From: JAGVXH01 sp043810285
GTDB lineage: Archaea; Nanobdellota; Nanobdellia; Pacearchaeales; GW2011-AR1
Length of the DNA: 19,313 bases
NCBI GenBank assembly: GCA_043810285.1
Contig: JBDROH010000016.1
Coordinates: 1-19,313 of the forward strand
Direction: 5' to 3'
In this document: one piece after another, positions 1 through 6,074 of the stretch
Numbering within the stretch: the stretch's first letter is position 1
Layout of the letters: each line of letters opens with the position of its first letter
Position numbers and translations under genes: made by a program
The notes under the pieces: generated by a model
Database searches by the model: none
The model's input: the letters and a program-made list of their open reading frames with translations, nothing else
What the model was told of the DNA's origin: nothing

Positions 1-2
1 CA

Positions 3-75
3 CGCTCCCACCGGGATTTGAACCCGGGTCACTGCCGTGAAAGGGCAGAATCCTTGGCCACTAGACTATAGGAGC
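3..75 (-). tRNA. tRNA-Glu (anticodon TTC)
   Basis: Read on the minus strand this folds as a full cloverleaf: acceptor GCTCCTA pairs with TGGGAGC, the anticodon stem CTGCC pairs with GGCAG around loop CTTTCAC, and the T arm is CCGGG-TTCAAAT-CCCGG. The anticodon TTC gives glutamate. No intron is seen and no CCA is encoded. The 3' end lies almost at the window edge. Confidence 0.95.
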
Positions 76-98
76 ATATCCTTAAACGTCAATTTTGA

Positions 99-106
99 TT
101 TTTAAA
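99..106 (-). promoter_or_regulatory. TATA box of tRNA-Glu
   Basis: TTTAAAAA on the minus strand is centred about 27 nt before the first tRNA base, the usual archaeal spacing. The rest of 76-240 is AT-rich. It contains a short hairpin (116-135) and the promoter of the next gene, and I see no other gene in it. Confidence 0.5.
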
Positions 107-210
107 CATTGTGATATAACGCTGAAAGTCGTTATTTATTAATAAACTCCTAATTAAATTTTAATGTCATCACTTCTTAACACTATTTCTTCTCAACAAT
201 AAATACAAAC

Positions 211-220
211 ACATAAAAAG
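211..220 (+). promoter_or_regulatory. TATA-like box of the EgtD-like gene
   Basis: ACATAAAAAG is centred about 26 nt before the ATG at 241. This fits the leaderless pattern seen at many genes in the window; no ribosome binding site precedes the ATG. Confidence 0.4.
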
Positions 221-240
221 CGAAAATTCCCCTTATATTC

Positions 241-1200
241 ATGGCAATTAGAATTAATCGCCCACAAATCAACGACTTTATTTTCAGAGAATTAATTAAA
301 AGAGGCTACTCCCTCGAAGGCAACACACGAATATGGAACGTCGCCGATTCTAAACTCTGGTATCTAACTCCAGAACAAGCACAAGCATATCTTGACCTAG
401 AAGATTCTAAATCCTATCAAAAAGAGGTTATTCAAAAAGAAATAGATTTAATCAATGACAACATTACCGAGTTCATAAAAAAATTCGGAAAAGGTAACTT
501 AAATATCTTAGATATTGGATGTGGTGACGGAAAAAAGGCAGCTCTTTTTATAAAACACTTAAAAGAAAAATTGAAGCTAAGATACTGTCCAATAGATATT
601 AGTAGTTATATGGTAGAAAAAGCTATTAAAAAAATAAAAGATGCTAACCTTGGAGAAGTAGTAGAATTTCAATGGAACATCTCCGATTTTGAAAATATAG
701 AGAATGTTTCAATATTGCTAAGACAAGGAAATTTCAAAAGAAACCTAATTCTTCTATTAGGAAATACACTAGGTAATTTTGAAATTAATGAACTTCTATA
801 CGAGATTCGAAGTTCAATGAATAGTGGAGATTTTCTCTTAATTGGAAATGGTCTAGATAACCGAAATACTGAAGAGATTTTGAACTCGTATAACACCCCA
901 GAAGTAAACAATTTTTTAATTCACATCCCATTACAATTAGGATTATTAAAAGAAGATATAGAATTCGGAACAAGATTCGCAAATTCCAGAGTAGAACTAT
1001 ACTATACTATCAAAAAAGCTAAAACTATTAAATTCCACGATAAAGAAGTAGTCTTTAACAAAGGGGACCAAATATTAGTTTCGGTTTCATACAAATATAA
1101 TAAGGAAGATTTCATAAGTTTTCTAAATCTCTATTTTGACGAAGTAACAATAAAAATCTCCGAGGATGGTTCTTACGCCCTTGCACTCTGCAAAAAATAA
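241..1200 (+). CDS. SAM-dependent methyltransferase, EgtD-like (histidine N-alpha-methyltransferase family)
   Basis: The 319-residue protein has a class I SAM-binding motif DIGCGDG at residues 91-97, followed by an acidic loop (PIDIS, ~117-121). The middle and C-terminal parts resemble the Methyltransf_33/EgtD family: LLLGNTLGNFE near 171-181 matches the family 'LGSSIGNF' block, and the segment with GDQI, SYKY and a C-terminal SEDGSYALAL matches its last strand region. EgtD makes hercynine from histidine for ergothioneine. No EgtB, EgtC or other ergothioneine gene is visible here, so the substrate is uncertain and the family assignment is by pattern memory. The N-terminal ~80 residues are less typical. 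The ATG is chosen because it sits at the predicted transcription start. The gene stands alone between two tRNA genes. Confidence 0.75.
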   Translation: MAIRINRPQINDFIFRELIKRGYSLEGNTRIWNVADSKLWYLTPEQAQAYLDLEDSKSYQKEVIQKEIDLINDNITEFIKKFGKGNLNILDIGCGDGKKAALFIKHLKEKLKLRYCPIDISSYMVEKAIKKIKDANLGEVVEFQWNISDFENIENVSILLRQGNFKRNLILLLGNTLGNFEINELLYEIRSSMNSGDFLLIGNGLDNRNTEEILNSYNTPEVNNFLIHIPLQLGLLKEDIEFGTRFANSRVELYYTIKKAKTIKFHDKEVVFNKGDQILVSVSYKYNKEDFISFLNLYFDEVTIKISEDGSYALALCKK

Positions 1201-1212
1201 ACCCACAAGACT

Positions 1213-1219
1213 TTTATAT
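1213..1219 (+). promoter_or_regulatory. TATA box of tRNA-Ile(UAU)/ychF transcript
   Basis: TTATATC within CTTTTATATC is centred about 26 nt before the first tRNA nucleotide at 1242. No separate promoter can fit for the GTPase gene at 1363 except inside the tRNA or its intron. Confidence 0.5.
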
Positions 1220-1241
1220 CCTATTCATCCAATATTCTCAG

Positions 1242-1360
1242 GAGCCTGTAGCTCAGCCCGGTTAGAGCGCTGGTCTTATATGATTGAGGTTCGTTAGAAC
1301 TTTAACTTCTCTTCAATCGAAGAAAGCCAGAGGTCGGGGATTCAAATTCCCTCAGGCTCA
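1242..1360 (+). tRNA. tRNA-Ile (anticodon TAT), with intron
   Basis: Acceptor GAGCCTG (1242-1248) pairs with CAGGCTC (1353-1359), with discriminator A at 1360. The D arm is GCTC/GAGC, and the T arm is 1336-1352 with loop TTCAAAT. The anticodon stem CTGGT (1270-1274) pairs with GCCAG (1326-1330). Removing 1281-1324 leaves a seven-base loop CTTATAA, so the anticodon is TAT at 1277-1279. U33 and A37 are normal and A73 fits isoleucine. Most archaea read AUA with a CAU tRNA modified to agmatidine, so UAU is unusual. The identity depends on the intron being at 37/38. Confidence 0.85.
1281..1324 (+). other. tRNA intron (bulge-helix-bulge) at position 37/38
   Basis: The 44-nt insert closes with a helix GATTGAG / CTTCAATC. 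Outside it, CTTA (1275-1278) faces GAAG (1319-1322) as three pairs plus an A.G mismatch. Bulges TAT (1279-1281) and AAA (1323-1325) would be cut after their second base, giving the canonical archaeal site between 37 and 38. The helix is relaxed rather than perfect. Confidence 0.75.
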
Positions 1361-1362
1361 TT

Positions 1363-2544
1363 ATGTTACTCGGATTAGTGGGAAAACCTTCATGTGGAAA
1401 ATCTACATTCTTCAAGGCAGCAACGCTAGCAGACGTTTTAATCGCATCTTACCCCTTTGCAACGATTGAACCAAACCACGGAATGGGATATATCAGAGTC
1501 AACGCATTATGTAAAGAACTTGGAGTAAAATGTAATCCTCGAACAGGATTTTGCACAGGAGAGACAAGATTTATACCCGTAGAATTAATGGACGTAGCAG
1601 GATTAGTTGAGGGAGCATCAGAAGGAAAAGGACTCGGAAACAAATTCCTCAACAGTTTAAGACAAGCCGACTTGTTTATACAAATCGTAGACGTTTCTGG
1701 AACGACCGACACCGAAGGGAGAGAAGGTGAAGGAGACCCTGTAAAAGACGTAAAAATGTTAGAAAACGAACTGAACAAATGGTATAGGGAAATTTTTAAA
1801 AAAGTTTGGGATAAATTCTCGCGAACAATTCAATCGACAAAACAAAATTTCCCCAATGCTGTAGCAAAACAATTCTCAGGACTGCGAGTCTCAGAAGACG
1901 ATGTAAAATCAGTATTAATAAAATTAAAACTCGACCCAGAAAAACCTACATCATGGTCTGAAGAAGACTTAGCAAATTTTACAAAAATGTTAAGACACTT
2001 AACTAAACCAATGTTAATCGCCGCAAATAAAATTGATAAACCCTCCGCAAAAGAAAACCTAGAGCGATTAAAAAAAGAATTCCCTGAAATTTTAATCATC
2101 CCTTGTTCAGCAGACGCAGAACTTTCATTAAGACAAGCCGCAAATGCAGGACTAATAGATTATATTCAAGGCTCATCAAATTTCACAATTAACGAAGATA
2201 AAGTAAATGAACAACAAAAAAAGGCTTTAGAATCTATAAAAAATAATGTGTTAGAAGTTTACGGCTCGACAGGAATCCAGGAAGTTTTAGACAAAGGCGT
2301 TCTCGACTTATTAAAATATATCGCAATTTTCCCGGCAGGCTCAAAACTTGCAGACAGCAAAGGCAACATTCTCCCGGACTGCTTTCTCCTTCCCAACGGC
2401 TCGACGGCATTAGATTTCGCTTATCATCTACATACAGATATTGGAGACAAGTTTGTAAAAGCAATAGATGTCAGAACAAAACAACCCGTCGGAAAAAACC
2501 ATCCCTTGAAACATCTAGATGGAATTGAAATTATGACAAGTTAA
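1363..2544 (+). CDS. YchF/Obg-family GTPase, Ygr210-like subfamily, with TGS domain
   Basis: The 393-residue P-loop NTPase carries the G1 motif GKPSCGKST (residues 7-15), the switch II motif DVAGL (77-81) followed by a glycine-rich stretch EGASEGKGLG, and the G4 motif NKID (222-225). A C-terminal TGS domain covers about 310-392. The glycine-rich segment after Walker B is typical of the archaeal/fungal Ygr210 branch of YchF. Members bind nucleotide and associate with ribosomes or translation; the exact role is unknown. The ATG is only 2 nt after the 3' end of the tRNA, so tRNA 3' processing would release an almost leaderless mRNA. No ribosome binding site could exist outside the tRNA. A degenerate copy of its last codons lies downstream at 2620-2640. 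Confidence 0.92.
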   Translation: MLLGLVGKPSCGKSTFFKAATLADVLIASYPFATIEPNHGMGYIRVNALCKELGVKCNPRTGFCTGETRFIPVELMDVAGLVEGASEGKGLGNKFLNSLRQADLFIQIVDVSGTTDTEGREGEGDPVKDVKMLENELNKWYREIFKKVWDKFSRTIQSTKQNFPNAVAKQFSGLRVSEDDVKSVLIKLKLDPEKPTSWSEEDLANFTKMLRHLTKPMLIAANKIDKPSAKENLERLKKEFPEILIIPCSADAELSLRQAANAGLIDYIQGSSNFTINEDKVNEQQKKALESIKNNVLEVYGSTGIQEVLDKGVLDLLKYIAIFPAGSKLADSKGNILPDCFLLPNGSTALDFAYHLHTDIGDKFVKAIDVRTKQPVGKNHPLKHLDGIEIMTS

Positions 2545-2640
2545 TTCCATCGAGACGAGATGGTGAGCTTTGAGCTGGTTGACCAATGAACATATTAACA
2601 AATTGCTCGGAGTGAGTAGATTGAAATCATGACTAACTAA
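2524..2640 (+). repeat. Degenerate direct repeat of the GTPase 3' end
   Basis: The last 21 nt of the GTPase gene (2524-2544, coding I-E-I-M-T-S-stop) recur at 2620-2640 with 17 of 21 bases equal, coding I-E-I-M-T-N-stop. The offset is 96 nt, so both copies lie in the same frame, separated by in-frame stops at 2587, 2596 and 2617. The intervening 2545-2619 is richer in G than its surroundings. I found no C/D-box motifs or convincing fold there. The rest of 2641-2672 holds the next promoter. Confidence 0.5.
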
Positions 2641-2644
2641 AACC

Positions 2645-2650
2645 TTATAA
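2645..2650 (+). promoter_or_regulatory. TATA box of DUF167 operon
   Basis: TTATAA is centred 25.5 nt before the ATG at 2673, so the operon mRNA is predicted to start at its first codon. Confidence 0.5.
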
Positions 2651-2672
2651 CTTCTTTAAAATTAATTATCTT

Positions 2673-2891
2673 ATGAGGCTAAATATAAAAGTCCAACCAA
2701 ATTCGGGAAGACAAGAAATAAAACAAATTTCTGAGAACGAATACAAAATCTTTTTGAAAAAATCTCCAGAAGATAATAAAGCAAATGAAGAACTAATCAA
2801 ACTTCTCTCGAAAAAATTTAATTCAAAAGTAAATATTATTAAGGGACGCACATCTAAAAGAAAAGTAATAGAACTAAACCAATGGGAATAA
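2673..2891 (+). CDS. DUF167 (YggU/UPF0235) family protein
   Basis: This 72-residue protein carries the family landmarks in order: KVQPNS at 6-11, a central segment DNKANEEL at 34-41, and GRTSKRKV at 58-65 followed by a short beta strand. The length matches a minimal DUF167 domain. The family is conserved in bacteria, archaea and eukaryotes with no firmly established biochemical role. The gene opens a compact operon: the next start codon lies inside its last codons (10-nt overlap), so expression is probably coupled. No ribosome binding site is present; the TATA box position indicates a leaderless start. Confidence 0.88.
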   Translation: MRLNIKVQPNSGRQEIKQISENEYKIFLKKSPEDNKANEELIKLLSKKFNSKVNIIKGRTSKRKVIELNQWE

Positions 2892-3319
2892 AATATACTC
2901 ATGCCCCAGATATACAAAAGATTGCTGAAGAAATTGTAGAAAAACTTGGATGGAATCATATATTACTAGAACACGTAGCATTTATTAGAAGTTTTGGCTC
3001 ATCAGCAAGGAGAACAATTGCAAGATGTCATGCTCTAGGTAAAGCAATGCAAATTGGTATGGATAGAAAAAAAGGATTTTATTTAATTGAAGTCATCTCA
3101 GAAAAATTTGATAGACTCTCCAGCAATGAACAATTAAAAGTAACTATTCACGAACTTATGCACATTCCAAAATCCTTCGGTGGAGGATTCATCCATCATA
3201 ACAAGGTTCACGATAAATCTGTTGAACAGATATACAATCATTATTGCAATTTAAAAAAAGACGCATCCTTCTATGGATCTAAAAATACATCAAATGATAA
3301 AGAGGATAAATGGTTCTAA
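2882..3319 (+). CDS. Putative zinc metallopeptidase (HExxH)
   Basis: The 145-residue protein contains HELMH at 90-94, a gluzincin/metzincin-type zinc and catalytic motif, followed by a glycine-rich turn and a histidine cluster GGGFIHHNKVHD (100-111) that could supply the third zinc ligand. This resembles the small 'putative metallopeptidase' family found in archaea and phages; I recall this family rather than prove it. No signal peptide or membrane segment is seen, so it is cytoplasmic and its substrate is unknown. It overlaps the preceding DUF167 gene by 10 nt and the following DUF192 gene by 10 nt, which suggests translational coupling. Confidence 0.75.
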   Translation: MGIKYTHAPDIQKIAEEIVEKLGWNHILLEHVAFIRSFGSSARRTIARCHALGKAMQIGMDRKKGFYLIEVISEKFDRLSSNEQLKVTIHELMHIPKSFGGGFIHHNKVHDKSVEQIYNHYCNLKKDASFYGSKNTSNDKEDKWF

Positions 3320-3609
3320 AAAAAATAACTTATTTTGTCAACGGAAAAAAGAAGAATATAAATGTAAAAAATTGTGATACTCTTTTAAAAAAGTTTTTAG
3401 GGTTAATGTTTAAAAAAAATTCTCCTCCACTTCTATTTGTATTCAATAAAACCAAAATTCTTTCAATACACTCACTATTCTGCAAACCATTTATAGCAAT
3501 TTGGCTCGATGAAAAAATGTGTTCAACAAAGGTTGTCGACGTAAAAAACTGGAAACTTAACATTTCAGGAAAAGGGAAATATCTCCTAGAGATCCCGAGG
3601 ACTACATAA
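3310..3609 (+). CDS. DUF192 family protein
   Basis: The 99-residue protein shows the DUF192 pattern: GLMF at 31-34, a hydrophobic strand LLFVF at 41-45, a central block IHSLFCKPFIAIWLDE (53-68) equivalent to the family's 'WMKNTxIPLDVIFLD' block, and a final strand YLLEIP (91-96). Many relatives are exported, but this copy has no leader peptide and should be cytoplasmic. Function in the family is unknown. GAGG at 3302-3305 lies about 5 nt before the ATG and may help reinitiation after the overlapping metallopeptidase gene. Confidence 0.8.
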   Translation: MVLKKITYFVNGKKKNINVKNCDTLLKKFLGLMFKKNSPPLLFVFNKTKILSIHSLFCKPFIAIWLDEKMCSTKVVDVKNWKLNISGKGKYLLEIPRTT

Positions 3610-3656
3610 AAATGACAAATCCTCGACGAGAAACAATGTTATCGACAATAGAAACA

Positions 3657-3669
3657 TTTAAATATAAAA
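3657..3669 (+). promoter_or_regulatory. Promoter (TATA) of the 52-residue basic protein
   Basis: TTTAAATATAAAA is a strong archaeal TATA element. A start about 25 nt downstream (near 3690) would leave a leader of roughly 28 nt holding the Shine-Dalgarno site. The preceding 3610-3656 holds only a 26-codon open frame that I do not believe. Confidence 0.5.
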
Positions 3670-3704
3670 CTGAACTAATAAAATTGTCTTAATATAAAAA
3701 ATAA

Positions 3705-3713
3705 AAAGGAGGT
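3705..3713 (+). promoter_or_regulatory. Strong Shine-Dalgarno site
   Basis: AAAGGAGGT ends 4 nt before the ATG at 3718. It is the only near-perfect ribosome binding site I found in the window; most other first genes appear leaderless. It decides the start of the small gene and suggests high translation. Confidence 0.75.
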
Positions 3714-3717
3714 AAAA

Positions 3718-3876
3718 ATGGGAAAAGTTATTGTTAAAAACGTCATTAAGCGGAAATCTGGATTTCTTTATTATGTAGATGGAAGTGGAAGCGTTTGTGA
3801 GGCTAAGATGGCACGAGGGGGCAAAAAGAAGAAGAAAGTTGCCAAGAAGAAAGCCGTAAAGAAAAAGAAGAGATAA
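3718..3876 (+). CDS. Small lysine-tailed basic protein (52 aa), function unknown
   Basis: A 52-codon gene runs from the ATG at 3718 to a TAA at 3874. The first ~30 residues form a compact segment with GFLYYVDGSGSVCEAKM at 15-31, possibly a beta hairpin with one cysteine at 27. The remaining 21 residues are almost entirely Lys, Arg, Ala, Val and Gly, like a histone or ribosomal-protein tail. Support for coding comes from its own promoter, an excellent Shine-Dalgarno site and a terminator-like hairpin downstream. Lysine in the tail is mostly AAG although the window prefers AAA, which hints at strong codon selection. I recall similar tiny proteins in DPANN genomes but no function. Nucleic-acid binding is inference from charge. 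Confidence 0.82.
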   Translation: MGKVIVKNVIKRKSGFLYYVDGSGSVCEAKMARGGKKKKKVAKKKAVKKKKR

Positions 3877-3883
3877 ATCTTCT

Positions 3884-3960
3884 AAACATTATTATTTTTT
3901 AATTTAATCATACTCAATGAATCTCCTTAGTTAGGGAGCTTGGGAGATTCATTATTTTTT
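3884..3960 (+). terminator. T-tract and hairpin terminator of the small basic gene
   Basis: An 11-bp stem AATGAATCTCC (3916-3926) pairs with GGAGATTCATT (3943-3953) and is followed by ATTTTTTTG. A further T-rich run precedes it near 3890-3900. The right arm lies inside the last codons of the convergent iscU gene, so the two transcription units share the structure. Confidence 0.55.
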
Positions 3961-4328
3961 TGTTCAAAATTTTCAATTGCTGCTTTCAATGCATCTGCAG
4001 CTAAATTAGAACAATGAAGTTTTATCGGAGGTAACTCACCTAATGCTTCAGCAACAGCTTTATTAGTAATTTTTTTTGCTTCCTCCAAACTTTTCCCCTT
4101 AGCAATTTCAGTAGTAATAGACGATGTAGCAATCGCTGCAACACACCCCATCGTTTGAAATTTAATATCTTTAATTTTTCCATTCTTAACTTTAATCATC
4201 ATTTTCATAACGTCTCCACAAGTCGGATTCCCAACAGTTGCTTCAGCGTCGGGATTTTTCATCATACCCATATTTCGAGGATTTCTAAAATGATCAAGAA
4301 CATTCTTATTATAAATTAAATTACTCAT
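3927..4328 (-). CDS. iscU: Fe-S cluster scaffold protein IscU/NifU-like
   Basis: The 133-residue protein is a single IscU domain. The three cluster-binding cysteines are C37 (in TCGD, with D39), C62 (in MGCVAAIATSS) and C106 (in KLHCSNLA, with H105 beside it), which closely matches the spacing in E. coli IscU. It receives sulfur from the cysteine desulfurase encoded upstream and assembles [2Fe-2S]/[4Fe-4S] clusters for transfer. It has no C-terminal NifU extension. Its start overlaps the DUF1858 gene by 8 nt, so it is the last gene of the HTH-iscS-DUF1858-iscU operon. Its final codons form part of a hairpin shared with the opposite gene. Confidence 0.95.
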   Translation of the reverse strand: MSNLIYNKNVLDHFRNPRNMGMMKNPDAEATVGNPTCGDVMKMMIKVKNGKIKDIKFQTMGCVAAIATSSITTEIAKGKSLEEAKKITNKAVAEALGELPPIKLHCSNLAADALKAAIENFEQKNNESPKLPN

Positions 4329-4530
4329 CTCTATTCAGTTCCTTGATTAGCTTATCAACATCAACACCATGCGCAGAAGCACCATTTTCAATAGTCTCAA
4401 ATTGTGCCATTGGACAACCTCCACAAAATAAACCTCGGTCAGCCAATTTTCTAGCAGCCTTGCTATCTAGCCCAATTAATTCGGCAAAAGTCATATCTTT
4501 GGTTATTAATTTAGTTTTTTTCTTTTCCAT
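4321..4530 (-). CDS. DUF1858 domain mini-protein with CGGCP motif
   Basis: This 69-residue protein is a stand-alone DUF1858-like domain: a short helical region (about 12-33, FAELIGLDSKAARKLADRG) leads to the C36-G-G-C39-P motif, then a second helical part with VDVDKLIKELN. DUF1858 domains are found alone or attached to redox and hybrid-cluster proteins; the CxxC pair could act in thiol-disulfide exchange or hold a metal. It overlaps iscS by 20 nt and iscU by 8 nt, so it is made together with the Fe-S machinery. A role as a sulfur or electron carrier between IscS and IscU is inference from position only. Confidence 0.8.
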   Translation of the reverse strand: MEKKKTKLITKDMTFAELIGLDSKAARKLADRGLFCGGCPMAQFETIENGASAHGVDVDKLIKELNRDE

Positions 4531-5686
4531 CGTATTTTAATTTAAAAGGTGAAACTTTTCTAAGCTTCAGAATAACGTGTCTAAGAGTTTTAATAACATA
4601 ATCTATTTCCTCTTCAGTATTATCTTTACCCAGACTGAGCCTTATAGAACTATTTAGATTCAACGGAGAGAGACCAAGTGCCTTGAGAACGTGACTTGGT
4701 TCCAGACTACGAGAAGAACAAGCAGACCCTGTCGAAGAACAAATTTTGCTTACATCTAGATAAGCACCAATCGCCTCTCCCTCAATAGCTTCAAAAGAAA
4801 AATTAATATTATTACAAAGTCTTTTCTCTCCCCTAGGACCATTAAGTCTTGAATATGGAATTTTTGAAATTTCATAAATCAACTTATCTCGAAGTTTAGT
4901 CATATTTCTAATATATCTGGGATTCGAGATTTTAACCGCCTTCGCAAAACCAACTATCCCTGGAATATTTTCAGTTCCACTCCTCATCCCAGATTCTTGC
5001 TTCCCTCCATGAATCAAAGGAGAAATTTTTGTTCCTTCTCGAATATAAAGTGCCCCAACACCTTTCGGACCATTAATTTTATGAGCATTAAGCGTAACAA
5101 GATCAAGATTTTGTTTTCGAACATCAATCGGAACTTTTGTATAACTCTGACAAGCATCTATATGAAAATATACTCCTCGTTCTCGACAAATTTTTCCAAT
5201 CGCCTCTATGTCTTGAATCGTTCCAATTTCGTTATTACCATGAATCACTGAAACAAGCACAGTCTTATCTGTAATCGCATTTCTAACATCCTCGGGATTC
5301 ACAAATCCTTCTTTATCGACGTCAAGATAAGTAACTTCAAAACCTTGCTTCTCTATCCATCTACACGAATTCAGAACACAATCATGTTCAATTTTTGTAG
5401 TAATAATATGATTTTTCCCAGAAGCAAGATTCTCAAATCCAACTCCCTTAATCACCCAATTATTCGACTCAGTCCCACTACCTGTAAAAAATATCTCATC
5501 AGATTTACCCCTAATAGATTTAGCAATTATTTCTCGACTCTCTTCAAGCGCCATCCCCGCTTCCTGTCCTAGAAAATGTTGCGAAGAAGCATTACCAAAC
5601 TTTTCCAAAAAAAACGGTTGCATCGCTTTCAAAACCCTTTCATCAACTTTTGTAGTCGCTGCATTATCCAAATAAATTCTTTCCAT
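4511..5686 (-). CDS. iscS: Cysteine desulfurase IscS/NifS
   Basis: From the ATG at 5686 the protein has 391 residues, close to the usual IscS length. It begins MERIYLDNAATT, the typical family N terminus. The PLP-binding lysine is K203 in LNAHKINGPKG, the stacking histidine H101 is in IEHDC, and the catalytic cysteine C323 lies in SSTGSACSSRS, near the E. coli positions (K206, H104, C328). It removes sulfur from cysteine as a persulfide for IscU and probably for tRNA thiolation. An ATG 24 nt upstream (5710) would add eight residues and overlap the regulator gene. I prefer 5686 because of the family N terminus, the GGTG just upstream, and the TGAtATG junction with the regulator stop. Confidence 0.95.
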   Translation of the reverse strand: MERIYLDNAATTKVDERVLKAMQPFFLEKFGNASSQHFLGQEAGMALEESREIIAKSIRGKSDEIFFTGSGTESNNWVIKGVGFENLASGKNHIITTKIEHDCVLNSCRWIEKQGFEVTYLDVDKEGFVNPEDVRNAITDKTVLVSVIHGNNEIGTIQDIEAIGKICRERGVYFHIDACQSYTKVPIDVRKQNLDLVTLNAHKINGPKGVGALYIREGTKISPLIHGGKQESGMRSGTENIPGIVGFAKAVKISNPRYIRNMTKLRDKLIYEISKIPYSRLNGPRGEKRLCNNINFSFEAIEGEAIGAYLDVSKICSSTGSACSSRSLEPSHVLKALGLSPLNLNSSIRLSLGKDNTEEEIDYVIKTLRHVILKLRKVSPFKLKYDGKEKN

Positions 5687-5687
5687 A

Positions 5688-6053
5688 TCAACACCGAGGC
5701 TTACATCCACAATAATTTAATACATTCTTATTATACTTTTTGCAAACGTCACACAAACATTTCTTATCCTTGATATACTTCAAAATTCTCTGCATCTCAC
5801 TCAACATATTTTTCTGATCATTCACTATAATCTTAGCTGACTTTTCAATCTCTTTTTTAATTTTAGCACTCAATTCAATTTTATTCGCCCTCTTATTCGA
5901 TAGATATTGTGAAACCGCAGCTTTACTAATTCCAAGAATCGTTCCAGCCCGTTCATAACTCATCCCATATTGTCGAGTCAACAGCTTCGCTAATTCCTTC
6001 CGAATTGCCGGAATAATATACCAAACTTCAATCTCTTGAGGTAACAAATACAT
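5688..6053 (-). CDS. HTH transcriptional regulator with Cys-rich C terminus, first gene of isc operon
   Basis: The 121-residue protein has an N-terminal helix-turn-helix (about 31-56, with ERAGTILGISKAAVSQYLS) resembling archaeal COG2522/XRE-like regulators, then a helical segment (57-97). Its C-terminal tail holds six cysteines at 99, 101, 104, 115, 117 and 121 (CxCxxC and CxCxxxC). Such a cluster can hold an Fe-S centre or zinc. As the first gene of the Fe-S assembly operon it is a plausible sensor of cluster status, by analogy of role (not sequence) with bacterial IscR; this is inference. The TATA box is centred 25.5 nt before its ATG and a 16-bp near-palindrome sits between them, consistent with self-repression. 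Confidence 0.85.
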   Translation of the reverse strand: MYLLPQEIEVWYIIPAIRKELAKLLTRQYGMSYERAGTILGISKAAVSQYLSNKRANKIELSAKIKKEIEKSAKIIVNDQKNMLSEMQRILKYIKDKKCLCDVCKKYNKNVLNYCGCKPRC

Positions 6054-6069
6054 GTTAACTATAGTTTAC
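6054..6069. promoter_or_regulatory. Putative operator palindrome
   Basis: GTTAACTATAGTTTAC is palindromic at 14 of 16 positions, with a perfect AACTATAGTT core. It starts at the base next to the regulator's ATG and ends 5 bp short of its TATA box, so a bound protein would block initiation. A half-site-like GTTAACTA recurs at 6098-6105. Confidence 0.5.
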
Positions 6070-6074
6070 TTTCC

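Noticed and set aside
116..135. Hairpin ATAACG/CGTTAT with 8-nt loop
   Set aside because: Six base pairs in AT-rich spacer with no T-run; likely chance, and misplaced to terminate either flanking gene.
1270..1330. Reading the intron-containing tRNA as Lys(CTT)
   Set aside because: It would break U33 and the seven-base loop; the 37/38 intron position gives a normal loop with TAT.
2545..2640. Possible C/D-box small RNA in the G-rich spacer
   Set aside because: No RTGATGA/CTGA pair was found on either strand and no stable fold was evident.
3612..3692. A 26-codon ORF just after the DUF192 gene
   Set aside because: It runs through the TATA box of the next gene and has no ribosome binding site or recognisable sequence.
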